DNA from: Bacillota bacterium
Lineage (GTDB): Bacteria > Bacillota > Sulfobacillia > Symbiobacteriales > ZC4RG38
Reading direction: 5' to 3'
Length of the DNA stretch: 20,086 bases
NCBI GenBank assembly: GCA_003242505.1
Contig: QGUP01000005.1
Span: 1-20,086 of the forward strand
A program made the position numbers and the translations under genes. Below, one piece after another: positions 13,623 through 20,086 of the stretch. The number at the start of each line of letters is the position of its first letter. Position 1 is the stretch's first letter. The notes under the pieces are model-generated. The model was not told where the DNA came from. It searched no databases and saw nothing but the letters and a program-made list of their open reading frames with translations.

Positions 13623-14558
13623 GTGAGGCGGTTCGTTGCCCTTCTGCTCTTCTCCGCCACCCTCCTGGCTACCCTCGCCGCCGGGCCGCGGGCCCTGGCC
13701 CACAGCCCGTACCGGGTGGAGGTGGAGGGCACCACCCTCGATGGCACCCACCTGTACCTGCGGGACGGGCAGCTGATGGCGTCCGCGGGACCGCTGGCGG
13801 CGGCCCTGGGGCTCCAGGTCCGGTGGAACGACACCCACCGGCGCCTGGACCTGAGCGGCCAGGGGCACTGGGCGGCCTTCTGGCTGGGCTCCCGGACGGT
13901 CTACCGGGATGATGTCCACTACCTGGCCCCTGCCCCGACCTCCCCGCACGACGGGCTGGTCTACGTGCCGGTCTGGTTCACCGCCCAGCTCTTCGGGTAC
14001 CATGTGACCTGGGACGGCAGCGTCATGCGGCTGACCCGGAAGGGCGGCACCGGGGGCGCCGTCTCCGGGGATCCCCTTCTGCACCCGAACTTTGTCTTCC
14101 CCTTCCCGGCTGGGGCCAAATATGAGGCCTACAGGGACAACTACGGGGAGGGCCGCTCCTGGTCCCCCGGGGGGACGGTGCTCCGGGGGCACGAGGGGGT
14201 CGACATCCTGGCGCCGAAGGGCACCCCCCTGGTGGCGGTGGCCGACGGCACCGTGGTCCGGGTCGGCTGGAACGAATTTGGCGGCTGGCGGCTCCAGATC
14301 CGGCCCGATGTGGCGCCGCAATACCGGATCTACTACGCACATATGAACGGGTATGGAGCGAACATCTATGAAGGCGCCCGGGTCCGGGCCGGCCAGGTGA
14401 TCGGGTACGTGGGCCGGACCGGCTACGGTCCCCCGGGGACCGAGGGGGACTTCCCGACCCACCTGCACCTGGGCATCTACCAGGCCGACGGGAGCACCAT
14501 CAATCCGTACCCTTACCTCAAGGCGTGGGAGGGCCGGCCCCTGGTCCGGTTGTGGTAA
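13623..14558 (+). CDS. Secreted M23 (LytM-type) peptidase with copper-amine-oxidase-like N-terminal domain
   Basis: A cell-wall-directed zinc endopeptidase. Residues 1-26 are a signal peptide (RR, hydrophobic core, ALA cleavage site). Residues about 28-138 (TTLDGTHLYLRDGQLMASAGPLAAALGLQVRW...) form a copper amine oxidase N-terminal-like domain, common in secreted proteins of Bacillota. The peptidase domain follows: HEGVDI with His190 and Asp194, YYAHM with His240, and THLHLG with His280 and His282. All key M23 residues are present, so it is probably active on peptidoglycan cross-bridges or stem peptides. GTG 13623 has GGAGGCGAAGGAA upstream. Length is 311 aa. Confidence 0.92.
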   Translation: MRRFVALLLFSATLLATLAAGPRALAHSPYRVEVEGTTLDGTHLYLRDGQLMASAGPLAAALGLQVRWNDTHRRLDLSGQGHWAAFWLGSRTVYRDDVHYLAPAPTSPHDGLVYVPVWFTAQLFGYHVTWDGSVMRLTRKGGTGGAVSGDPLLHPNFVFPFPAGAKYEAYRDNYGEGRSWSPGGTVLRGHEGVDILAPKGTPLVAVADGTVVRVGWNEFGGWRLQIRPDVAPQYRIYYAHMNGYGANIYEGARVRAGQVIGYVGRTGYGPPGTEGDFPTHLHLGIYQADGSTINPYPYLKAWEGRPLVRLW

Positions 14559-14708
14559 GGGGCCCGGACCCGGGAGCCGCCAGGCGCGGGGTCGGGCCCG
14601 GCCCCGACAGGCCCCGGCACCGGCAGGGGCTTGGCCCGGGGATCCCGGGGCTGGGCGGCGTCCGCGGCCCCGGGGTGCCGCGGCAGCCTGGAAAGGAGTT
14701 GGGGAGCG

Positions 14709-15299
14709 ATGCCGGAACCGGAGGGAATCCCTGGTCCGGAGGGTGCCTCCGCTGCCTTAGAAGAGGTCCTGGCCTACCTCCGGGGCGGCCAGGACGCCCT
14801 GTACGAGGTGGTCCGGACTTACGGCCGGACCCTGAGCCCGGAGGAGCACTGGTGGCTGGGGGTCTGCCTGGCCGCCACGGTGCTGGCGGAACTGAGCGAG
14901 GTCTCCCACGTGGCCCGGCAGGTGGGGCTGCTCTCCGAGCGCCTCGGCACCCAGGGGGCAGCCCCGGAGGTGGTCGAGGAACTGATCGCGGAACTGGCCA
15001 AGATCGACAGCCTCGGGCTCCTCTGGCCGGTCTACGAGCGGGACCAGGGCCAGTGGCGCCGGGCTGAGATGGCCATCGCCCCGGACTTCGGCCCCGAGGC
15101 GGCCTACTGGCTGGCGGTGGCCCACCTGGGGGCCGCTCTGCTCATCCGGGAGGGCCGGACCGGGGAGATCCCGGACCTCGCGGCGACCATCGGCGACCTG
15201 GTCACCGGCGGCCTGCGGCCGGAGCACCGGGAACGGATCCTCGCGGTCTTCCGGAGCAGCGCCGGCGGGGCCGGGGACGGGTCCGGAGGGCCGGGCTAG
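14709..15299 (+). CDS. Hypothetical helical protein
   Basis: I do not recognise this family. ATG 14709 is preceded by AAAGGAG about 10 nt away; the frame is open upstream, but only through GC-rich spacer. The 196-aa product is rich in Leu, Ala and Glu and predicted helical from its heptad-like segments (LSPEEHWWLGVCLAATVLAELSE..., VVEELIAELAKID). It has short disordered ends: PEPEGIPGPEGAS at the start and a Gly/Ser tail. No signal peptide is visible and there is no metal motif (one Cys). A 150-nt C/G-rich spacer without a clear promoter separates it from the M23 gene. Its stop overlaps that of the convergent glutamate dehydrogenase gene (CTAG). Confidence 0.68.
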   Translation: MPEPEGIPGPEGASAALEEVLAYLRGGQDALYEVVRTYGRTLSPEEHWWLGVCLAATVLAELSEVSHVARQVGLLSERLGTQGAAPEVVEELIAELAKIDSLGLLWPVYERDQGQWRRAEMAIAPDFGPEAAYWLAVAHLGAALLIREGRTGEIPDLAATIGDLVTGGLRPEHRERILAVFRSSAGGAGDGSGGPG

Positions 15300-16567
15300 G
15301 TCACCCGGCTCCGCCCCCGCAGCAGACCCCGGGCCAGGAGCCCGGCCCGGATCCGCTCCAGGGCGACCACGTAGGCCGCAGTCCGCGTGTCGATGCTCCG
15401 GCCCCGGGCCACGGCGGCCACCTGGGCGAAGGCCCGGACCATTCCCTCCTCCAGCCGGGCCCGGACCTCGGCCTCGCTCCACCGGTAGCCGGTGCGGTTC
15501 TGCACCCATTCGAAGTACGAGACCGTCACCCCGCCGGCGTTGCACAGAATGTCGGGGATGACGAAGACGCCCCGGTCCCGGAGAACCTGGTCGCCCTCCG
15601 GGGTGGTGGGGCCGTTGGCGGCTTCGGCCACCACCCGGGCCCGCACCCCCCGGGCCACCTCGGCGGTGATCACCCCCTCCAGCGCCGCCGGCACCAGCAC
15701 CTCGCACTCCAGTTGCAAGAGTTCCTCCTGGCCGACGGCCTCGGTGCCCGGCAGCCCCACCACGCTGCCGGTCTCCTCCTTGTGCCGGATCGCGGCCTCC
15801 ACATCCAGCCCCCCGGGGTGGTAGATGCCGCCCCGGGAGTCGCTGATCCCGACGATCCGGGCCCCTTCCCGGGCCAGGAGCCGGGCGCTGAACCGCCCGG
15901 CGTTGCCGAAGCCCTGGATGACGACCCGGCTTCCCCCCAGGGGCATCCCCAGGAGCCGGGCCGCCTCCCGGACGGCGATGGCGACCCCCTGGCCGGTGGC
16001 GGCTTCCCGGCCCCGGGAGCCCCCCAGGGCCAGGGGCTTGCCGGTGATCACCCCGGGGGCGGCGCCGCCGGCGATCCGCTCGTACTCGTCGAGCATCCAT
16101 CCCATGACCCGCTGGCCGGTGCCGGCGTCCGGGGCCGGGATATCCCGGTCCGGTCCCAGGACCGGGGCCAGGGCCCGGATATACCCCCGGGCCAACTGCT
16201 CCAGCTCCTCCTCCCGGAGACTCCGGGGGTCGACGACCACCCCGCCCTTGCCGCCGCCAAAGGGGAGGCCGGCCAGGGCAGCCTTGAAGGTCATCCAGAT
16301 GGAGAGGGCCTGGACCTCTTCCCGGGAAACCTGGGGGTGGAACCGGATGCCGCCCTTGCAGGGCCCGAGGGCCCAGAGGTGCTGGGCCCGGTAGCCGGTG
16401 AAGATCCGGAGGGTTCCGTCGGCCATCTGCACCGGGATCCGGACCTCCACCGTCCGCTGGGGCAGCCGGAGCAGTTCGTAGAGATCCTCGCCGGCGCCCA
16501 GGGCGTCCACTGCCTTTCGCACCTGAGCCTGGGCCGCCGCCAGGGGACCGGGCGCCGCCTGTTCCAT
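15296..16567 (-). CDS. gdhA: Glutamate dehydrogenase (Glu/Leu/Phe/Val dehydrogenase family)
   Basis: A cytosolic enzyme interconverting glutamate and 2-oxoglutarate with NAD(P). ATG 16567 has AAGGAGG 7 nt upstream, giving 423 aa, normal for the hexameric class. Active-site residues fit Clostridium symbiosum GDH at a constant offset of 18: Lys71 (GPCKGGIRFHP), Lys95 (MTFKAAL), catalytic Lys107 (PFGGGKGG) and Asp147 (PAPDAGTG). The Rossmann loop is GFGNAG (219-224), and the C-terminal segment ILCNAGGVTVSYFEWVQN is typical. Preference for glutamate rather than Leu/Phe is inferred from overall similarity. It follows the curcumene synthase gene after 136 nt, possibly in one transcript. Confidence 0.93.
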   Translation of the reverse strand: MEQAAPGPLAAAQAQVRKAVDALGAGEDLYELLRLPQRTVEVRIPVQMADGTLRIFTGYRAQHLWALGPCKGGIRFHPQVSREEVQALSIWMTFKAALAGLPFGGGKGGVVVDPRSLREEELEQLARGYIRALAPVLGPDRDIPAPDAGTGQRVMGWMLDEYERIAGGAAPGVITGKPLALGGSRGREAATGQGVAIAVREAARLLGMPLGGSRVVIQGFGNAGRFSARLLAREGARIVGISDSRGGIYHPGGLDVEAAIRHKEETGSVVGLPGTEAVGQEELLQLECEVLVPAALEGVITAEVARGVRARVVAEAANGPTTPEGDQVLRDRGVFVIPDILCNAGGVTVSYFEWVQNRTGYRWSEAEVRARLEEGMVRAFAQVAAVARGRSIDTRTAAYVVALERIRAGLLARGLLRGRSRVT

Positions 16568-16654
16568 CTTCTTCCTCCTTCCGGACGATTCGCCATCGCT
16601 CTGCTCTCCGGGGCCCGCCCCTGTCCGCCCGGCTGCGGCCGGGGGTGGGGCCTT

Positions 16655-16682
16655 ACCCGCCCTGCGAGTACCAGGGGCGGGT
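16655..16682. other. Hairpin between the curcumene synthase and gdh genes
   Basis: ACCCGCCC (16655-16662) and GGGCGGGT (16675-16682) form a perfect 8-bp stem with a 12-nt loop, 22 nt beyond the stop of the upstream gene. There is no T-tract on the minus-strand exit side, so it may attenuate or stabilise rather than terminate. Confidence 0.4.
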
Positions 16683-16703
16683 CGTTTCCCCCTGTCCGCC
16701 ACG

Positions 16704-17813
16704 CTATCGCACCGGGGGGCGGAGGGTGCAGTAAAGATACGCCGCGAGGCCGGCAAGGCCCCCCTGGCGGAGGAGCCGCCGGGTCTCCGGCAGTCGCCGG
16801 TGGGCCGCCACCTTGGGGTCCGAGAGGTAAAGCCCCGGCAAGCCCGCCAGGATCAGCCGGTGGAGCCCCTCGGGGTCCAGGGGGAGGACCTGCTCCCGGG
16901 CCCGGCGGGCGATCCACCCCAGCCGGCCCAGGGCGGTGCTCCGGTCCGGGTAGTAGCCGGCGAAGTTCAGGTCCCCTCCCTGCCGGTCCTCCTCCTGGTC
17001 GATGTAGTAGTCCAACAGGATGTGCAGCGCCCCTACCCAGGGGAAGTAGGCCCGGTAAAGATCGTCCACCGCCCCGGGGGTCGGGTGGCCCTGGGCGGCG
17101 GCCCGGAAGAGGGCAAAGATCCCCAGGGTCGAGCCGCAGGCCGCGGCCAGCTCCCACCAGTGGAGGTCCGGGTACCGGCGGCCCAGGGGCTCGAGCCATC
17201 GGATCAGCCGCTCCTGCCGGACCCCGACCTCCAGGTGCTTCAGCACCTGCAGAGTGGCGTAGAGGCCGCCGAGGCGCAGGGCCGCCCGCTCCACCTCCCC
17301 CCGGTACCCGGGCAGGTGGGTGAGGCTCTGCCGGCACTCCCGGACCAGACCGGCCAGGTACCCGCCGTCAGGGTCCGGCAGGCCGCCGGGATAGTACCCG
17401 CCGGGGGGCTCTCCCCCGGGGGTGAGGGCGTCGGCGACGGCCCGGTGGAGCCGGACCAGGGTCGCCGGGCTCTGAACCCCGCACCGGTCCGAGAGGTTGT
17501 CCAGGTAATCGACCAGGATCTGGAGGGCGCAGATGGCCCGGGTGAGTTCCGGCACCCAGCGGGTCCCCGCGGCGTACGCGGCGCCGCCCTCGCAGTGGAA
17601 ACACTTGTACCGGAGGCTCAGCAGCGCCTGGCGCCGGAGGATAGGGTCCGGAATGCCTTCGGCCCGGCGCCGCCAGGCCGCCACCTCCCGGAGGGCCAGG
17701 GGGCGGCACTGCCGGTGGATCGCCAGCATCAGTCCCAGCCGGCTCCCGGCCTGCCCCGGCTCCCGGGGCCTGTTGCGGCGGGTCCGGAGCAGCCACTCTA
17801 CCGGCATCCCCAT
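16704..17813 (-). CDS. ytpB: DUF2600 tetraprenyl-beta-curcumene synthase
   Basis: Members of this family (YtpB of B. subtilis) cyclise all-trans tetraprenyl diphosphate to tetraprenyl-beta-curcumene, a precursor of C35 sesquarterpenes. They lack the usual class I terpene-synthase motifs. Family segments seen are LVDYLDNLSDR (101-110), HCEGGAAYA (73-81), WWELAAACGSTLGIFALF (219-236) and LLDYYIDQEEDRQGGDLNFAGYY (267-288), with two Asp/Glu clusters that probably bind Mg-diphosphate. ATG 17813 has GGAGGGG upstream, giving 369 aa, the normal length. The N-terminus is Arg/Pro-rich. No prenyl diphosphate synthase or squalene-hopene-type cyclase gene is in the window. Confidence 0.87.
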   Translation of the reverse strand: MGMPVEWLLRTRRNRPREPGQAGSRLGLMLAIHRQCRPLALREVAAWRRRAEGIPDPILRRQALLSLRYKCFHCEGGAAYAAGTRWVPELTRAICALQILVDYLDNLSDRCGVQSPATLVRLHRAVADALTPGGEPPGGYYPGGLPDPDGGYLAGLVRECRQSLTHLPGYRGEVERAALRLGGLYATLQVLKHLEVGVRQERLIRWLEPLGRRYPDLHWWELAAACGSTLGIFALFRAAAQGHPTPGAVDDLYRAYFPWVGALHILLDYYIDQEEDRQGGDLNFAGYYPDRSTALGRLGWIARRAREQVLPLDPEGLHRLILAGLPGLYLSDPKVAAHRRLPETRRLLRQGGLAGLAAYLYCTLRPPVR

Positions 17814-17875
17814 CCCTGCCCCTCCGGTTTTCCTTAGGTTTTCCGCCGGGGCCCGGGTCCAGCCGGGTCCTTGGA

Positions 17876-17903
17876 TTGCAGGATTCTAGTCAAGGTCTAT
17901 AAT
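17876..17903 (+). promoter_or_regulatory. Promoter of the LCP gene
   Basis: TTGCAG (17876-17881), a 16-nt spacer and a perfect TATAAT (17898-17903) point to transcription from about 17910. This gives an untranslated leader of about 205 nt before GTG 18116. Confidence 0.7.
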
Positions 17904-17909
17904 GGTTAG

Positions 17910-18115
17910 AGATGTAATGCTCATACACCGGGAACGCCCATTCCGCCCCGGCCTCCTGCCGGGGCGCTCCCTGACCCCGGCTTCGGGGTGCCCGGCCGCC
18001 CCGGTCTCCTTTCGGGGGGAACCAGGGGCCGCCGGGCTACGTCTAAGCCGCGAACCGCTACCCGACGCAGCCCGTGCCCGGGTCTCCCGGGTCACTTCGG
18101 AAAGGGTGACTGCCT
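17910..18115 (+). other. Long structured 5' leader of the LCP gene
   Basis: This completes a 302-nt gene-free gap. It contains consecutive hairpins: GCCCCGGC/GCCGGGGC (17945-17952 and 17958-17965) with loop CTCCT, then ACCCCG/CGGGGT (17974-17979 and 17984-17989). A third partly similar unit is CCCCGGTCTCCTTTCGGGG (18000-18018). Just before the gene, GTCAC (18091-18095) pairs with GTGAC (18106-18110), placing the ribosome-binding site GGAAAGGGTGA partly in the stem. I cannot match it to a known riboswitch class. Regulation is inference. Confidence 0.5.
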
Positions 18116-19594
18116 GTGCGATTGACCCGCCTCAGGTGGGGGCTGGCCCTTCTCCTCACCTTTGTCGTGAGCAGTCTGGTCGTGGGGTACTCGGCCTGGC
18201 GGCTCTTGCACTTCCAGCCCTTCGGGGACGCACGGGCCCATGCGGCTACCCCGGGAGGGACTGAGCCGCCCCAGACCGAGACCGTTCCGCCAGTGGAGCG
18301 CACCGTGGTGCTGGTGCTGGGGGTGGACCGGAGCGGCGTCCTGGCCGACACCAACATGGTGGCGGCCCTCGACCCGGACACCAATCGGATCCGGATTGTC
18401 GCCATCCCCCGGGACACTCTGGTGGAGATTCCGGGCCACGGCTGGGACAAACTGACCCACGCCTACTCTTTCGGCCGCGAGAAGCTTTCCATGGCCACGG
18501 TCTCCCGGCTGCTGGACATCCCCATCGACCACTACGTGGTGGTGAACTTCGAAGGATTCGAGCGGGTCGTCGACGCGGTGGGCGGGATCGAGATCGAGGT
18601 CACCAAGCCCATGCACTACGACGACCCTTACGACAACCTCCACATCCACTTTGAGCCCGGGGTTTACCACATGAACGGCGAGAAGGCCCTGGCCTACGCC
18701 CGCTACCGCAGCGACAGCGACATCCACCGGCTGAAGCGCCAGCAAGAGGTCATCCGCAAGGTGGCGGAGAAGGCCATCCAGCCCTCCGTCATCTGGAAAC
18801 TGCCCAGCCTCGTCTCGGCGCTCTATGCGACGGTCAAGACCGACCTCACCTTGAAGCAGTGCCTGGACCTGATCCCGGCCGCCCGGCAGGTGCTCGCCCA
18901 GGGAGATCTGGAGATGACGGTGCTCCAGGCCGGCTGGGATGCCTACCTGGGCCGGAGCGGGGAGACGCCCAACGGCCTCTACTACCTGGTGCCGGACCTG
19001 GTGGCGTACCGGACCGAGGCCTACCGTACCCTGTACGGCACCGAGCCGCCCGCGGATTACCTGGCCCGGGCCCGGGCGGCCCAGTCCGCCCTGGAGGCCG
19101 CGGTGGCCAGGATGCAGGCGGCGGACGCCGAGTGGTGGGAGCGGAACCGGCCCCGGGAGCAGGAGCCCGGGGACCCGGGGAACGGCGGAGCCGGGGAGAA
19201 GCCGGGGAAAGAGGAGGTCGCCCCGCCGGGGGGCCAGGATGAGCCGGAGGAGGCCGGGGGCGACCCGGACCCCGGGGCCGGAGGGGAGGCGACGGAGCCG
19301 CGGGAGCCGTCCGGGGGAGCCGGGGGCGGGGACCCGTGGACCGCGGTGCTGGTGGACGCCTCGGGCCGGGACCTCCTGGCCCGGTACCGGGCTGACCTGA
19401 AAGCCATTGGGGTGCAGGTGGTCGGTGAGGGCAGGACCGAAGCCACCCTGTCCCGGAGCCTCCTCATCGACCACAGCGGCGACCCTCGCCTTGGCCAGCT
19501 CCTCCGGAAGCGGTTCCCCTGGGCGGAGTACCAGGCGGTGCCCGGGGTCGACGGCCCAGCGGTGGAGATCTACCTCGGGACCGACGCCCCTTAG
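18116..19594 (+). CDS. LytR-CpsA-Psr (LCP) family protein with LytR_C domain
   Basis: LCP proteins transfer undecaprenyl-linked glycopolymers such as teichoic acids onto peptidoglycan at the outer face of the membrane. GTG 18116 has GGAAAGGGTGA upstream. A single N-terminal membrane helix (about 8-28) with a basic start gives an extracellular C-terminus. The LCP core (about 63-225) has VLVLGVDRSG, DTNMV with Asp78, AIPRDT with Arg99 and Asp100, KLTHAY, and ALAYARYRSDSDIHRLKRQQ. A Pro/Gly/Glu-rich linker (about 342-406) joins it to a LytR_C-type domain (about 407-488: TAVLVDASGRDLLARYRADLKAIGVQVV). Length is 492 aa. The linker is strongly acidic and low in complexity. No teichoic acid genes are in the window. 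Confidence 0.92.
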   Translation: MRLTRLRWGLALLLTFVVSSLVVGYSAWRLLHFQPFGDARAHAATPGGTEPPQTETVPPVERTVVLVLGVDRSGVLADTNMVAALDPDTNRIRIVAIPRDTLVEIPGHGWDKLTHAYSFGREKLSMATVSRLLDIPIDHYVVVNFEGFERVVDAVGGIEIEVTKPMHYDDPYDNLHIHFEPGVYHMNGEKALAYARYRSDSDIHRLKRQQEVIRKVAEKAIQPSVIWKLPSLVSALYATVKTDLTLKQCLDLIPAARQVLAQGDLEMTVLQAGWDAYLGRSGETPNGLYYLVPDLVAYRTEAYRTLYGTEPPADYLARARAAQSALEAAVARMQAADAEWWERNRPREQEPGDPGNGGAGEKPGKEEVAPPGGQDEPEEAGGDPDPGAGGEATEPREPSGGAGGGDPWTAVLVDASGRDLLARYRADLKAIGVQVVGEGRTEATLSRSLLIDHSGDPRLGQLLRKRFPWAEYQAVPGVDGPAVEIYLGTDAP

Positions 19595-19604
19595 CCCCGG
19601 CCCG

Positions 19605-19633
19605 TTGACGCTGCCTGCCGGGGAGGGTATCCT
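19605..19633 (+). promoter_or_regulatory. Promoter of the second Fur-family gene
   Basis: TTGACG (19605-19610), a 17-nt spacer and TATCCT (19628-19633) lie directly after the LCP stop, with a predicted leader of under 30 nt. I see no AGACTCATT-type operator here. Confidence 0.7.
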
Positions 19634-19666
19634 GAAGGTGCACAACCCGGGTGAGGTGAGGTGGCA

Positions 19667-20086
19667 ATGCCGCTTCTGAAGGAAATCTACGAACGGATGC
19701 TCGAACGGGGCCATAAACTGACGCCCCAGCGCTGGGCCATCCTGAACATCTTCCTTCAGAACCGGGGTCAGCACCTGAGCGCCGACGAGGTGTACACCCA
19801 GCTAAAAGCCCTGTATCCCAACCACGGCATTGCCACTGTCTACCGCACCATCGACATGCTGGTGGACCTCGGGGTGCTGAAGAAGCTGGAGTTCGGCGAC
19901 GGCCGCTCCCGTTTCGAGATCTGCGACCCCGGGGAGCCCCAGCACCATCACCACCTGATCTGCCAGCAGTGCGGCACCGTCATCGAGTTTCAGGAGGATC
20001 TGGTCCACTCCCTGGAGGCCGCAATCCAGCGGAAGACCGGCTTTCTGATCCAGGACCGGACCATCAAGTTCTACGGGCTCTGCAGC
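19667..20086 (+). CDS. fur: Fur family ferric uptake regulator (3' partial)
   Basis: 140 codons are visible and the gene runs off the window. ATG 19667 follows GAGGTGAGGTGG. The winged helix includes KLTPQRWAILNIFL and GIATVYRTIDMLVDLGV. The metal-binding half has SRFEICDP (Glu84), a four-His run at 93-96, CQQCG (Cys99, Cys102), and Glu107 in TVIEF, the Fur-type equivalent of PerR Asp104. KFYGLCS carries the first cysteine of the second CxxC. This is closer to classical Fur than the paralogue at 5843 is. Zur cannot be wholly excluded. Probably iron-responsive, with its own promoter. Confidence 0.88.
   Translation, partial: MPLLKEIYERMLERGHKLTPQRWAILNIFLQNRGQHLSADEVYTQLKALYPNHGIATVYRTIDMLVDLGVLKKLEFGDGRSRFEICDPGEPQHHHHLICQQCGTVIEFQEDLVHSLEAAIQRKTGFLIQDRTIKFYGLCS

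Noticed and set aside
15713..17323. 536-codon plus-strand frame over gdh and the curcumene synthase gene
   Set aside because: Antisense shadow of two recognised genes; Pro/Gly-rich without motifs.
17910..18115. Known riboswitch class (cobalamin, c-di-GMP, yybP-ykoY) in the LCP leader
   Set aside because: Some GC-rich stems look suggestive, but I could not place the conserved core bases of any class; kept only as an uncharacterised structured leader.
1..20086. Mobile element, CRISPR array, tRNA or rRNA
   Set aside because: No transposase, integrase, terminal repeats, regularly spaced repeats or RNA-gene signatures seen on reading; all large intervals are explained by housekeeping-type genes.

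Overview
The window is about 20 kb of very GC-rich bacterial DNA, densely coded, with genes mostly on the + strand. The gene content points to a high-GC, Gram-positive-type Bacillota of the Symbiobacterium/Thermaerobacter kind. The reasons are a sufC-D-S-U-B operon that uses SufU, a CodY-like regulator, a DUF2600 tetraprenyl-beta-curcumene synthase, an LCP cell-wall ligase with a LytR_C tail, and strong Gram-positive ribosome-binding sites. This taxonomic placement is inference. I saw no rRNA, tRNA, CRISPR array, insertion sequence or phage gene.

Layout. 1-3890: the 3' part of a SEDS-family rodA-like gene, a threonine-synthase-like PLP enzyme and an M3 oligoendopeptidase, all on +, closed by a hairpin at 3919-3944. 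4102-4740: a short CodY-like GAF/winged-helix regulator. 4922-5512 (-): an orphan Gly/Ala-rich protein with a perfect ribosome-binding site and its own terminator. 5737-7125: a promoter with a near-perfect 23-bp Fur/PerR-type operator, a Fur-family gene, and a convergent SufR-like Fe-S sensor gene. 7153-13415: the suf operon (sufC, sufD, sufS, sufU, sufB, a Rieske ferredoxin and a SufT/MIP18-like factor) from promoter to terminator. 13509-15299: a secreted M23 peptidase and an unknown helical protein. 15296-17813 (-): glutamate dehydrogenase and tetraprenyl-beta-curcumene synthase. 17876-19594: an LCP protein behind a long GC-rich structured leader. 19605-end: a second Fur-family gene cut by the window edge.

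How the genes fit together. The centre looks like an iron/Fe-S homeostasis locus. The suf operon builds Fe-S clusters, the divergent SufR-like protein probably senses cluster status, and the nearby Fur-family protein probably senses Fe(II). The suf promoter carries two distinct operator-like elements. One is a 12-bp-arm dyad around its -35 box. The other overlaps its -10 box and resembles the operator in front of the Fur-family gene. This dual-input arrangement is the most interesting thing in the window. Other points of interest are the CodY-like protein that lacks much of the usual effector-binding domain, the Gly-rich orphan, and the LCP leader.
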